Of a DNA stretch of 64,000 nucleotides, positions 43,166 to 51,424 are shown in pieces. This stretch comes from an uncultured Latescibacterota bacterium (GTDB lineage Bacteria > Latescibacterota > UBA2968 > UBA8231). Within the stretch, counting starts at the first letter, position 1; each line of letters starts with the position of its first letter. The translations under genes and the position numbers were made by a program. Below the pieces are notes generated by a model. It was not told the origin of the DNA and made no database searches. It worked only from the letters and a program-made list of their open reading frames with translations. The stretch is from contig OY282352.1 in NCBI GenBank assembly GCA_958295495.1, positions 1,984,001 to 2,048,000 of the forward strand, in the 5' to 3' direction.

Positions 43166-46100
43166 ATGCAGTTCACAATCGACGTACATCTGCACTCGCG
43201 CTTTGCGCGAGCAACCAGCCGCGACCTCAACCCCTCCAACTTGCACAAGTGGTCGGCGCTCAAGGGCGTTGACGTAGTAGGAACGGGCGACTACACGCAT
43301 CCAGAGTGGTTCGCCGAGCTGTCGGCGCAACTCGAACCAGCCGAAGAAGGTTTGTACCAGCTCAAAGCAGCGTGGCGCGAAGTGGTGGAACAAGAGCTAC
43401 CCGAGCGCTGTCGTCGGGAAGTGCGCTTCATGCTTTCGGTGGAAATCAGCACCATCTACAAGAAGGGCGACAAGACCCGCAAGATCCACCACGTCGTCAT
43501 CCTGCCCACTCTCGAATCCGCCGCTCGACTCAACCGCCGCCTCGGTGCCATTGGCAACTTGCAGTCCGATGGCCGGCCCATTTTGGGGCTGGATAGCCGC
43601 GACCTCCTAGCGATCTGTCTCGAAGCCGACGAAAACGTGCTCTTCGTCCCGGCCCATATATGGACGCCGCACTTTGCCGCTTTGGGGGCCTCTTCGGGCT
43701 TTGACTCGTTGGAGGAGTGCTACGAGGATTTGCTGCCGCACATCTTCGCGGTGGAGACCGGCCTGTCCTCGGATCCGCCGATGAACTGGCGGCTGTCGGC
43801 CCTCGACCGCTATGCGATCGTATCCAATTCCGACGCCCACTCTCCCCAAAAACTGGCCCGCGAGGCCACGTGCTTTGACACCGAGTGCTCGTATCCGGGC
43901 ATCTACTCTGCGCTCAAAGACCGCGACCCAGCGCGATTTTTGGGCACCCTGGAGTTCTACCCCGAAGAAGGCAAATACCACTACGACGGACACCGCAAGT
44001 GCGCGGTGTGCTACAGACCGGCGCAAACGCTGGCCGCCGAGGGAATCTGCCCGGTGTGCGGACGCAAGCTGACGGTGGGCGTTTTACACCGGGTGGAGCG
44101 GCTGGCCGATCGCCCGGAGGGGTTTCGCCCGGATGTTGCTCCGTCCTACGAGTACTTGATCCCACTCGACGAAGTGATCGGCGCCGCGGTTGGCGTCGGA
44201 CCCAAGACCAAAAAAGTTCGCGCCGTGTACGACCGGCTCTTGGCCGAGTTAGGCCCGGAACTCGAAGTATTGCGCCGCGCCGGACTCGAAGCGGTTGAAA
44301 GCTGCGCCGGGCCGTTGGTGGCCGAGGGCGTACGCCGGATGCGCTGCGGCGAGGTGGATATCTACCCCGGCCACGACGGGGAGTACGGCGTGGTCAGCGT
44401 GTTCAGCGAGGAGGAGCGGACGCGCTTAAAAGGGCAGGGCGCGCTGTTCGACTTGGGACCGGCGGCCGCTAAGACGGCTGGGGAAGCCCACGTCTCAGCG
44501 GTGCAGCCGCCAAGGCCCGCCAGCACCGCACAAGCGGAGTGGGACGCGGATGCGCTCGACTCGGCACAGGGGCAAGTCGAAGAAGCCAAAGGAGGGCCTT
44601 TAGTGGTCGTGGCCGGCCCAGGGTCGGGCAAGACTCGGGTGCTGACGCGGCGCATTGCCCGGCTGGTCGCAAGCGGCGTGGACCCGGGGCAAATTATGGC
44701 CATTACCTTTACCCGCCGGGCGGCTGGACAAATGCGGCAGCGGCTGGCCGCATTGTTGGGCGGCGCGTCCGGGCTGGGAGCGATGCAGGTGGGGACCTTC
44801 CACCGCGTGGCGTTGTCGCTCTTGCGGCAGTTGGGCTGCGAGCCAAAGCTGGTGCTCGACGAGGTGGAAGCGCGCCGGGTGTTGGAAGGGGCGCTGGCAG
44901 ACGTCGGTTTGCCGGGGCCGGTCGCCGCCAGTCGAGCCATCGCGCTGGCCAAGGCCGCGGCGCAGGGGCCGGATGAGGTGGCCGAGGAGTGGCAACCGCA
45001 CTACAATGCCTATCAGGCGGCCCTACACGCGTACGGGGCCTGCGACTACGACGACATTCTCTTGGATTTGCTGCGCCTTTTAGAAGCGGATGCCGCCGTG
45101 CGGGAACAGGTGCGAGCGCGTTTCCCCTATCTGCTAATAGACGAGTTCCAAGACCTCAACGCCGCGCAGTATAGGTTGGTCCTCCAGTTGGCGGGTGAAG
45201 GCGCGGGCCTGCTGGCCATCGGCGATCCAGATCAAGCGATCTACAGCTTCCGCGGTGCTTCGCCCGCCCACTTCGCCCACTTGCGCGACCGCTTCTCGAA
45301 CACGCGGCTCTTCCATCTAGGCGCGAACTACCGCTCACAGGGGCATATTGTCGAGGCCGCCGCTGCCGTCATCGGCCACAATCCCGGGCGCGAGGCCATT
45401 GAACTCGCAGCCGTGCGCCCGGGAAAGGGGCGGATCCGCCTAATCGAGGTGCCGAGCGAGACGGCCGAGGGCATTGCGGTGGTGCGGGAGATTGCCCGCA
45501 TGGTCGGCGGCATCGATATGGTACAGGCCGATGCCGACGGAGAGGGTACGCGCAGCTTCGCCGACTTTGCCGTACTCTTCCGCACCGGCCAACAGGGCCG
45601 AGCGCTGGAGGAGTGCTTCCGCAAGGAGGGCTTGCCCTACCGGCTCGTCGGGCAGAAGGGTTTTCTCCAAGCGCCGGGAGTACGGGCCGCCTTGGCGTTT
45701 GCCCGCTATGCCTCAATCTCGCAAGAGGACGTGCGTCGCTGGCAGGCATTAGAGGCCATGGGCACTGAGCCGCACATTTTGCGCCAAGTGCGACGGGGGG
45801 AACTGTCGGCAGTAGCGCAGGGCCGGGTCGAGGTGCTAGAGGCGCGAATAGCAGAGTACAGGCAACGGGCCGTGCAGGAAGGGGCGGGGTCTTGGGTGCG
45901 TCGCTGGCAGGCCGAGTTCGGCGACCCGGAGGATGAGGACTTGCAGCACTTGGCCCGAGTAGCTGACGCGGCCGGAACGATCGCGCAGCTTTTGGAGACC
46001 GTGCTCCTAGGCACAGAGGCCGACTACGAGGAGCGAGGCGGCCCCCAAGGCCCGGAGTCCGTCGCGCTGATGACCTTACATGCGGCCAAGGGCTTGGAGT

Positions 46101-46375
46101 TTCCAGTGGTATTTGTCTGCGGAGTGGAGGACGGACTCGTCCCCTTCCGCGAGCGGGACGCCGACCTCGCCGAGGAGCGGCGGCTCTTTTACGTGGGCAT
46201 GACGCGAGCCGAGGAGGAGCTGGTGTTGCTGCGGGCGCACAGCCGCCAGCGCTATGGCGAGCGGGTGCCGTGTGCGCTATCGCCGTTTGTGGGCGAGATT
46301 CCCGCTCGGTTGCTCGTGCGCGAGGATGTGGCAATGCCGCGCCGGCGCGGGGCTGAGCAGCTATCGCTCTTTTAG
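43166..46375 (+). CDS. Endonuclease Q-like PHP domain fused to UvrD/Rep helicase
   Basis: A 1069-aa protein. Residues 1 to about 400 are the PHP-like family that includes endonuclease Q: DVHLHSRFARATSRD (HxH), GTGDYTHPEW, LSVEIST, VPAHIWTP and SNSDAHSP, then a four-Cys zinc ribbon (CAVCYRPAQTLAAEGICPVC, about 278-296) and a helix-hairpin region. Endonuclease Q nicks DNA next to deaminated bases. From about 455 is a superfamily 1 helicase: VAGPGSGKTRVL, ITFTRRAAGQMRQRL, DEFQDLNAAQYRL, GDPDQAIYSFRGA, NYRSQGHIVEAA, LHAAKGLEF and FYVGMTRAEEELVLLRAHS. One chain would both nick at damage and unwind from the nick. Confidence 0.93.
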   Translation: MQFTIDVHLHSRFARATSRDLNPSNLHKWSALKGVDVVGTGDYTHPEWFAELSAQLEPAEEGLYQLKAAWREVVEQELPERCRREVRFMLSVEISTIYKKGDKTRKIHHVVILPTLESAARLNRRLGAIGNLQSDGRPILGLDSRDLLAICLEADENVLFVPAHIWTPHFAALGASSGFDSLEECYEDLLPHIFAVETGLSSDPPMNWRLSALDRYAIVSNSDAHSPQKLAREATCFDTECSYPGIYSALKDRDPARFLGTLEFYPEEGKYHYDGHRKCAVCYRPAQTLAAEGICPVCGRKLTVGVLHRVERLADRPEGFRPDVAPSYEYLIPLDEVIGAAVGVGPKTKKVRAVYDRLLAELGPELEVLRRAGLEAVESCAGPLVAEGVRRMRCGEVDIYPGHDGEYGVVSVFSEEERTRLKGQGALFDLGPAAAKTAGEAHVSAVQPPRPASTAQAEWDADALDSAQGQVEEAKGGPLVVVAGPGSGKTRVLTRRIARLVASGVDPGQIMAITFTRRAAGQMRQRLAALLGGASGLGAMQVGTFHRVALSLLRQLGCEPKLVLDEVEARRVLEGALADVGLPGPVAASRAIALAKAAAQGPDEVAEEWQPHYNAYQAALHAYGACDYDDILLDLLRLLEADAAVREQVRARFPYLLIDEFQDLNAAQYRLVLQLAGEGAGLLAIGDPDQAIYSFRGASPAHFAHLRDRFSNTRLFHLGANYRSQGHIVEAAAAVIGHNPGREAIELAAVRPGKGRIRLIEVPSETAEGIAVVREIARMVGGIDMVQADADGEGTRSFADFAVLFRTGQQGRALEECFRKEGLPYRLVGQKGFLQAPGVRAALAFARYASISQEDVRRWQALEAMGTEPHILRQVRRGELSAVAQGRVEVLEARIAEYRQRAVQEGAGSWVRRWQAEFGDPEDEDLQHLARVADAAGTIAQLLETVLLGTEADYEERGGPQGPESVALMTLHAAKGLEFPVVFVCGVEDGLVPFRERDADLAEERRLFYVGMTRAEEELVLLRAHSRQRYGERVPCALSPFVGEIPARLLVREDVAMPRRRGAEQLSLF

Positions 46376-46384
46376 CCCGTGTAT

Positions 46385-46588
46385 TTAATCCCTGCGCCCC
46401 GCCCCTAACGGGCGAACACATTCGAGGATCGTCAGGGTTTGAGTATGGACGGGAACGAGAACTACTCGGTTTTTTATCTGCGTTGACAGGCTCGACCAAT
46501 CTAACGACTCCGACAGGTGATACCCTGAAGCTGCCGTACCACTAGGAAAGATCGGTTCTAATCCCGGGGCTGGTACAGTTTTCGTCAT
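46385..46588 (-). CDS. Possible small protein (67 aa)
   Basis: An ATG at 46588 overlaps the stop of a preceding 32-codon frame (ATGA), giving 67 codons starting MTKTVPAPGLEPIFPSG and containing NRVVLVPVHTQTLTILEC. There is no membrane segment or known motif. The coupling suggests a small two-gene unit between the helicase and polA, but composition gives little support. Confidence 0.3.
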   Translation of the reverse strand: MTKTVPAPGLEPIFPSGTAASGYHLSESLDWSSLSTQIKNRVVLVPVHTQTLTILECVRPLGAGRRD

Positions 46589-46683
46589 GCTACCTCACTC
46601 AAGGTTGTCAATTCATCAAGAGTGAAACTTTTCTTGGTCGATGTCGCAATTTCGATCCCCTTGTACGGCTCCTTTTTAATCAT
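46585..46683 (-). CDS. Possible small protein (32 aa) upstream of the 67-aa frame
   Basis: The frame MIKKEPYKGIEIATSTKKSF then TLDELTTLSEVA ends in ATGA overlapping the next start. It is charged, AT-richer than its surroundings and lacks a clear ribosome site. The frame is open upstream to about 46735. It might be an antitoxin-like peptide or a remnant. The remainder of 46376-46804 shows nothing else. Confidence 0.25.
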   Translation of the reverse strand: MIKKEPYKGIEIATSTKKSFTLDELTTLSEVA

Positions 46684-46804
46684 TTCATCAGTATCAACTC
46701 TCGGCGACTGCTTATCAAACCTCTCGTCCGTTCAAGACGGTATTATTGAATTGTTAGATCCGTGTCGTTCTGTGTCATCGCTTCCCAGTATTCACACCGC
46801 CGTT

Positions 46805-49531
46805 TCAGTGCGCCTCCAGCCAATTTTCGCCGGTGCCCAGCTCGATTTCTATCGGCACCTGCATCGGCAGGGCCTCGCGCATCTCGCGTACGACTAGCGG
46901 CGGCAGGGTCTTTACCTCGGCCCGGTGCAGATCAAAGACCAGCTCGTCGTGGACCTGCAACAACATCGCCGAGCGGAATCCCTCCTCGCGGAGCAGCCGG
47001 TGTATCCGGCTCATGGCGAGCTTGATCATGTCGGCGGCCGTGCCCTGAATGCGGGTGTTGATGGCGTTGCGCTCGGCTCCTTTGCGGGTGGTGGCATTGC
47101 GCGAATTGATGTCGCGCAGATAGCGTCGCCGCCCAGTCACCGTCTCGACGTAGCCCTTGTCGCGGGCGAACTCCACGGTCTCGTCAATATAATTCTGCAC
47201 TCCGGGGTACTGGGCGAAGTACTGCTCGATCTGCTCGGCAGCCGCGCCGCGAGAAATGTCGAGCCGCTCGGCCAGCCCAAAGGGCGAGATCCCGTAGATG
47301 ATGCCAAAGTTTACCGTCTTAGCCTGACGCCGCATCTGGGCGGTCACTTGGTCCTCGGCGACTTGGTAAATCCGCATGGCCGTAGCCACGTGAATGTCGC
47401 CGCCGCTGCGAAAGGTTTGCAGCATCCCCGCATCGCTACTGAGCGCAGCGGTAATCCGCAACTCTATCTGCGAATAGTCCGCCGAAAAGAGCACGTACTC
47501 CTCGCTGCGCGGCACAAAGGCGCGGCGGATTTCTCGCCCCTGCTCGCTGCGGATGGGGATGTTCTGGAGGTTCGGGCGGTCGGACTTCATCCGGCCGGTG
47601 GCGGTCATTAGCTGCTCGTAGTTGGTATGGACGCGCCCGGTGGCCTTATAGACCGCGCTGGGTAGCTGATCGACATACGTTGACTTGAGCTTGGTGTGCA
47701 ATCGGTAGTTGAGCACCTGCTGCACGATTTCGTGGCGATGGGCCAGCCGGCGCAAGACCTGTTCGCCCGTCTGGTACTGGCCGGTCTTTTGCGTCCGCCG
47801 CGCATTGGGGTCCAGCTCCAGCTTCTCAAAGAGCACACTCCCGAGTTGGTTGCCTGAATTGAGGTTGAAGCGCTCTCCGGCCAGCTCGAAGACGCGCTCG
47901 GCAGCCTGTTCGATGGCCTCCTCAAACTGCCGCGAGAGCGCGGAGAGGGCCGCCGTTTTCATGCGGATGCCCTCGAATTCCATATCCACCAACACCGGCA
48001 GGAGCGGGGCTTCGATCTCGTAGAACACTTGGTGTTGCCCCACGGCTTCGATTTTCGGCCGCAGCGCCGCGGCGAGCTGGAAGGTGATGTCCGCGTCCTC
48101 GCAGGCGTATTCAGCCACTTGCTCCACCGGCACCTGCAAGAGCGTTAGCTGCTCACCGCCGCGCTCGCCGATCAGCTCGGATATGGGCTTGGGTGCGTAG
48201 GAAAGCAGGCTCTTGGCCAGCTCGTCCATGCTCCGTCTCAGCTCTGGCTCGGCCAAGGTCGCCGCCAACATCGTGTCGAAGAAAGGCCCTTCCACCCGCG
48301 TGCCGTGCCAGCGGAGTACACTGAGATCGTACTTGAGGTTGTGGCCGATTTTTTCGCTCGCTCCACTTTCAAAGACCGGGCGGAATTCCTCCAAAACGGC
48401 CAGCACCTCGGCCCGCTCCCTAGGCAACGGCACGTAGTGGGCCGTGCCCGGTGCCCACGAAAAGGCCAAGCCAATCAAGTCGCATTGCCGGACGTCGAGA
48501 CCGTTGGTCTCGCAGTCAAAGCAAAACACAGGCTGCTCCAACAGCACCGCGATCAACGCCCGCCGCTTGTCGGGCGTATCGGCGAGTTGATAGTCGTGCT
48601 CCACATCCGCCACCTCTTTGAGCAGGCCGTGGGCCGGTTCCTTTTCGGTGCTAAACTCGTCGCCGAGAAGTCGCCGACCCAGCGTATTGAATTCGAGCTC
48701 GGTGAAGAGGGCCTCTAGCTTCTGGTGGTCCCACTCGGCTTTGGCCAAATCCGCCAGTCCCACGTCCAGCGGCACATTGCACTCAATGGTGACTAGCTCC
48801 TTGGAGAGCAGAGCCTGTTCCTGGTATTCCTCTACGTTCTGTTTCTGCTTGCCCTTGAGTTGGTTGGAGTGCGCCAGCAACTCTTCGATGCTGCCGTACT
48901 GGGCGATGAGCTTTTGCGCCGTCTTGGGACCGATCCCAGGTACGCCGGGCACATTGTCCGACGAATCGCCCATCAGCCCCAGCACATCAACTACTTGGTC
49001 GATCCGCTCGATCTGCCATTGTGCGAGAATTTCCGGCACCCCCAAAACCTCGACCTCGTCGCCGCCGCGCCCCGGCTTGTACATAAAGCTCCGCTCGGAA
49101 ACGAGCTGGCCGTAGTCCTTGTCGGGCGTGACCATGTACGTTGCAAATCCCTCGGCCTCGGCCTTTTTGGCCAAGGTGCCGATCACGTCGTCGGCCTCCC
49201 ACCCCGGCTCGCGCAGGACTGGGATATTAAATGCCTCGCAGAGCCGGAATACGTACGGCAGTGCTTGGCTCAGATCCTCGGGCATCGCCTCGCGCTGGGC
49301 TTTGTACTCTTCGTACTTGTGGTGCCGGTGCGTAGGCTCAGGTGTATCGAAGACGACGGCGATATGCGTTGGTGCGCCTTTTTCGATAATGGAGAGCAAG
49401 GTGTTGGCAAAGGCAAAAACGGCTGAAGTGTTCATGCCCTTTGAGGTCAGGCGCGGGTTGCGGATCAGGGCGAAGTGGCCCCGATAGACGAGGGCCATGC
49501 CATCGAGCAGGAAGAGAACTTTTTCGCTCAT
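46805..49531 (-). CDS. polA: DNA polymerase I
   Basis: A 908-aa protein starting MSEKVLFLLDGMALVYRGHF at 49531. Three domains are seen. The 5' nuclease (1-300) has DTPEPTHRHHKYEEYKAQR, EADDVIGTLA and LMGDSSDNVPGVPGIGPKTA. The 3'-5' exonuclease (about 320-500) has its acidic residues in CFDCETNGLD, GHNLKYDLSVL and YACEDADITF, so proofreading looks intact. The polymerase (500-908) has SDRPNLQNIPIR, SADYSQIELR, RRQAKTVNFGIIYG and LQVHDELVFD. It fills gaps in repair and removes RNA primers. It is the last of eight close-packed genes. Confidence 0.97.
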   Translation of the reverse strand: MSEKVLFLLDGMALVYRGHFALIRNPRLTSKGMNTSAVFAFANTLLSIIEKGAPTHIAVVFDTPEPTHRHHKYEEYKAQREAMPEDLSQALPYVFRLCEAFNIPVLREPGWEADDVIGTLAKKAEAEGFATYMVTPDKDYGQLVSERSFMYKPGRGGDEVEVLGVPEILAQWQIERIDQVVDVLGLMGDSSDNVPGVPGIGPKTAQKLIAQYGSIEELLAHSNQLKGKQKQNVEEYQEQALLSKELVTIECNVPLDVGLADLAKAEWDHQKLEALFTELEFNTLGRRLLGDEFSTEKEPAHGLLKEVADVEHDYQLADTPDKRRALIAVLLEQPVFCFDCETNGLDVRQCDLIGLAFSWAPGTAHYVPLPRERAEVLAVLEEFRPVFESGASEKIGHNLKYDLSVLRWHGTRVEGPFFDTMLAATLAEPELRRSMDELAKSLLSYAPKPISELIGERGGEQLTLLQVPVEQVAEYACEDADITFQLAAALRPKIEAVGQHQVFYEIEAPLLPVLVDMEFEGIRMKTAALSALSRQFEEAIEQAAERVFELAGERFNLNSGNQLGSVLFEKLELDPNARRTQKTGQYQTGEQVLRRLAHRHEIVQQVLNYRLHTKLKSTYVDQLPSAVYKATGRVHTNYEQLMTATGRMKSDRPNLQNIPIRSEQGREIRRAFVPRSEEYVLFSADYSQIELRITAALSSDAGMLQTFRSGGDIHVATAMRIYQVAEDQVTAQMRRQAKTVNFGIIYGISPFGLAERLDISRGAAAEQIEQYFAQYPGVQNYIDETVEFARDKGYVETVTGRRRYLRDINSRNATTRKGAERNAINTRIQGTAADMIKLAMSRIHRLLREEGFRSAMLLQVHDELVFDLHRAEVKTLPPLVVREMREALPMQVPIEIELGTGENWLEAH

Positions 49532-49551
49532 GCAGAATTCTTTCGTCGCGC

Positions 49552-50391
49552 TCAAACGGCTTGGTTGGCGGCTTCGTAGTATTTGTTGATGCTGGGCACG
49601 TCGCTCATCCCGTGCCACACGCCCCGGAAGAGCGTGCGGCGCTTTTCTGGAAACGAGGCGATCACTGCGGCCGACGGGCAGCCCTTGCCCCACTTGGCGT
49701 TGATCGTGTCGTAGCAGGTGAACAAGCTCAGCCGGTCCCGCCGCTGGTTGGTCCAACGCGTGCCCGAATGGCACAGGGCCTCGGTGAAAATCACGGCCGA
49801 ACCGGCCGGGCAGGTATAGCTCTCCCACAGTGCGCTGTCGCGCTGGCTCAGCTCTTCGGGCCGAGGGAAGGCGGCCTTGTGGCTGCCCGGCAGAAAAAGC
49901 GTACCCCCGTCGCCCTCGCCGACTTCGTCGAGCTCCCACACCACCCGCGTCAGCCCGGAATGCACCTTGCCCGGGTGCATCTGGTAGATGTGCGAGTCGC
50001 CGCGAAAGTTGAAGTACCCGCCGCCGCCGTGCGGGCCGAAGTTGTCGTGCCCGGCCCGGCGGTGGCTGGTATAGGTGTGGTCGTAGCGGAACCCATAGCA
50101 GTCTTCGCTGGCCAGTGCCTGGTGCGAGAGCACTTCGTTGAGTACGCCCACTACGGCCGGGTGGTCGAGCAAAATTTGCGACGGGCCGCCGTGATTGTCG
50201 CGCTCGTGCGGCGGCAGGGACTCGCGCTCGTAGAGAAACTTGTGCTGGTGGGCGCGAATCGGCACCAGCTCTTCTTCGCTCAACAGTGCGGGCAAGAGGA
50301 TAAATCCCTTGAGGTCGAAGCAGTACTTTTGGGCCTCGGTCATCGGAACGACGTCCCGCCCGTCGGCATTGGTCGTGGGCAGCAGTTCCAT
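49552..50391 (-). CDS. PhyH-family protein with His-Gly-Gly at the iron motif
   Basis: A 279-aa PhyH protein; AAGGA ten bases before the ATG at 50391 lies in the end of the upstream gene. Markers are FDLKGFILLPALLS, EGDGGTLFLPGSHKAAF, a distal His 208 (EALCHSGTRW) and Arg 218/220 (RRDRLSLF). At the ligand position it reads FGPHGGGGYFN: H121, G122, G123, without Asp or Glu two residues on. This matches the HSG of the paralogue at 34.8 kb, so the two form a variant subfamily. It sits between an MDR dehydrogenase and polA in the long gene run. Activity may be non-hydroxylating. Confidence 0.83.
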   Translation of the reverse strand: MELLPTTNADGRDVVPMTEAQKYCFDLKGFILLPALLSEEELVPIRAHQHKFLYERESLPPHERDNHGGPSQILLDHPAVVGVLNEVLSHQALASEDCYGFRYDHTYTSHRRAGHDNFGPHGGGGYFNFRGDSHIYQMHPGKVHSGLTRVVWELDEVGEGDGGTLFLPGSHKAAFPRPEELSQRDSALWESYTCPAGSAVIFTEALCHSGTRWTNQRRDRLSLFTCYDTINAKWGKGCPSAAVIASFPEKRRTLFRGVWHGMSDVPSINKYYEAANQAV

Positions 50392-50397
50392 AAGCTT

Positions 50398-51411
50398 TTA
50401 GTCCTTCCAGTTGAATACCACGTTGAGCATGTTTTTCTCGCGGCGGTACGCCATTTCGTAGGCTTGCACCATGTCCGAGTAGTGCAGCCGGTGGGTGACC
50501 AAGCGGCTCGGCTGGAGCTTGCCGTCCTGCATCAGGGAGAGCACGTGGGCGCAGCGGCTGTCGTTGTCAAAGCGGTCTCCGACCGGCGGCGGGAAAAGCG
50601 ACCCGGCCCGGTCGTTGACCGCGCAGAGCGAAACGCCCTTGAAGTAAAACCAGCGCATGTCCAGCGGGTTAAAATTTAGCGGCGCTTCGCCTCGCCCGGG
50701 CAAGCTGACAATCGCCACCCGCCCGTTGGTTCGGACTACTTCTAGGGCCGTGCGATACGCCGGCCAAGGGTTGGCCGTCAGAATCACCAAGTCGATCCCC
50801 TGCCCGTGGGTGAATTCGTCCAGCTTGGCCGCTAGCGCGGGGTCGTCCGACAACAGGGCCTCGTGCGCCCCCATCTGGCGCGCCATGTCCAAGCGCACCG
50901 GGCTGTTGCCCAGCCCCACGACCCGTGCGCCAAAAAGCGGGCCTAGTGCCACAGCTCCCAGCCCCAAGACGCCCAACCCCACGACAGCCACGGTCTCACC
51001 GGGCGCGAAAAAAGCCTTGGTGTAGCAATGCATGCTCAAGGCGTACAAGTGGGCGAACACCGCGTCTTCGGCCGCCACCCCGTCCGGCACGGGCACGATG
51101 CTCTCGCTGTCTCGCGCCACGTACGCCGACTGATGGGGATGCCGCGACACTACTCGATCCCCCACCGCGAACTTGGCGACCTTGCTGCCCACTCCTCGCA
51201 CCACACCTAGGTTGCTGTCGCCCACCCAGCGCGGAAAATCCGGTGCCCTGGGCACCTGCTCGGCCCCTTCGTAGTTGCCGCGGTCGGTGCCGATCTTAAA
51301 TCCCGTAATCTCCGTCTCCACCCAAATTTGGTCGTCCTCCAAGTTCTCAGTGTCCAGCGTCAGATTTTCAATCCGCAAATCTCGCGGACCGTGCAGCATG
51401 GCAATTTTCAT
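50398..51411 (-). CDS. Medium-chain alcohol dehydrogenase-like oxidoreductase (zinc site lacking)
   Basis: A 337-aa protein; AAAGGAAAA before the ATG at 51411 decides the start. A GroES-like domain (GDRVVSRHPHQSAYV) is followed by a nucleotide-binding domain (VAVVGLGVLGLGAVALGPLFGARVVG, given as VAVVGLGVLGLGAVAL and GARVVG). The usual catalytic Cys (xCGTD) is replaced in FKIGTDRGNY, so the catalytic zinc is probably absent, as in quinone-reductase-like members. It lies 13 bases after the TPP enzyme gene and 6 before a PhyH gene. Confidence 0.85.
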   Translation of the reverse strand: MKIAMLHGPRDLRIENLTLDTENLEDDQIWVETEITGFKIGTDRGNYEGAEQVPRAPDFPRWVGDSNLGVVRGVGSKVAKFAVGDRVVSRHPHQSAYVARDSESIVPVPDGVAAEDAVFAHLYALSMHCYTKAFFAPGETVAVVGLGVLGLGAVALGPLFGARVVGLGNSPVRLDMARQMGAHEALLSDDPALAAKLDEFTHGQGIDLVILTANPWPAYRTALEVVRTNGRVAIVSLPGRGEAPLNFNPLDMRWFYFKGVSLCAVNDRAGSLFPPPVGDRFDNDSRCAHVLSLMQDGKLQPSRLVTHRLHYSDMVQAYEMAYRREKNMLNVVFNWKD

Positions 51412-51424
51412 GGCAATTTTCCTT

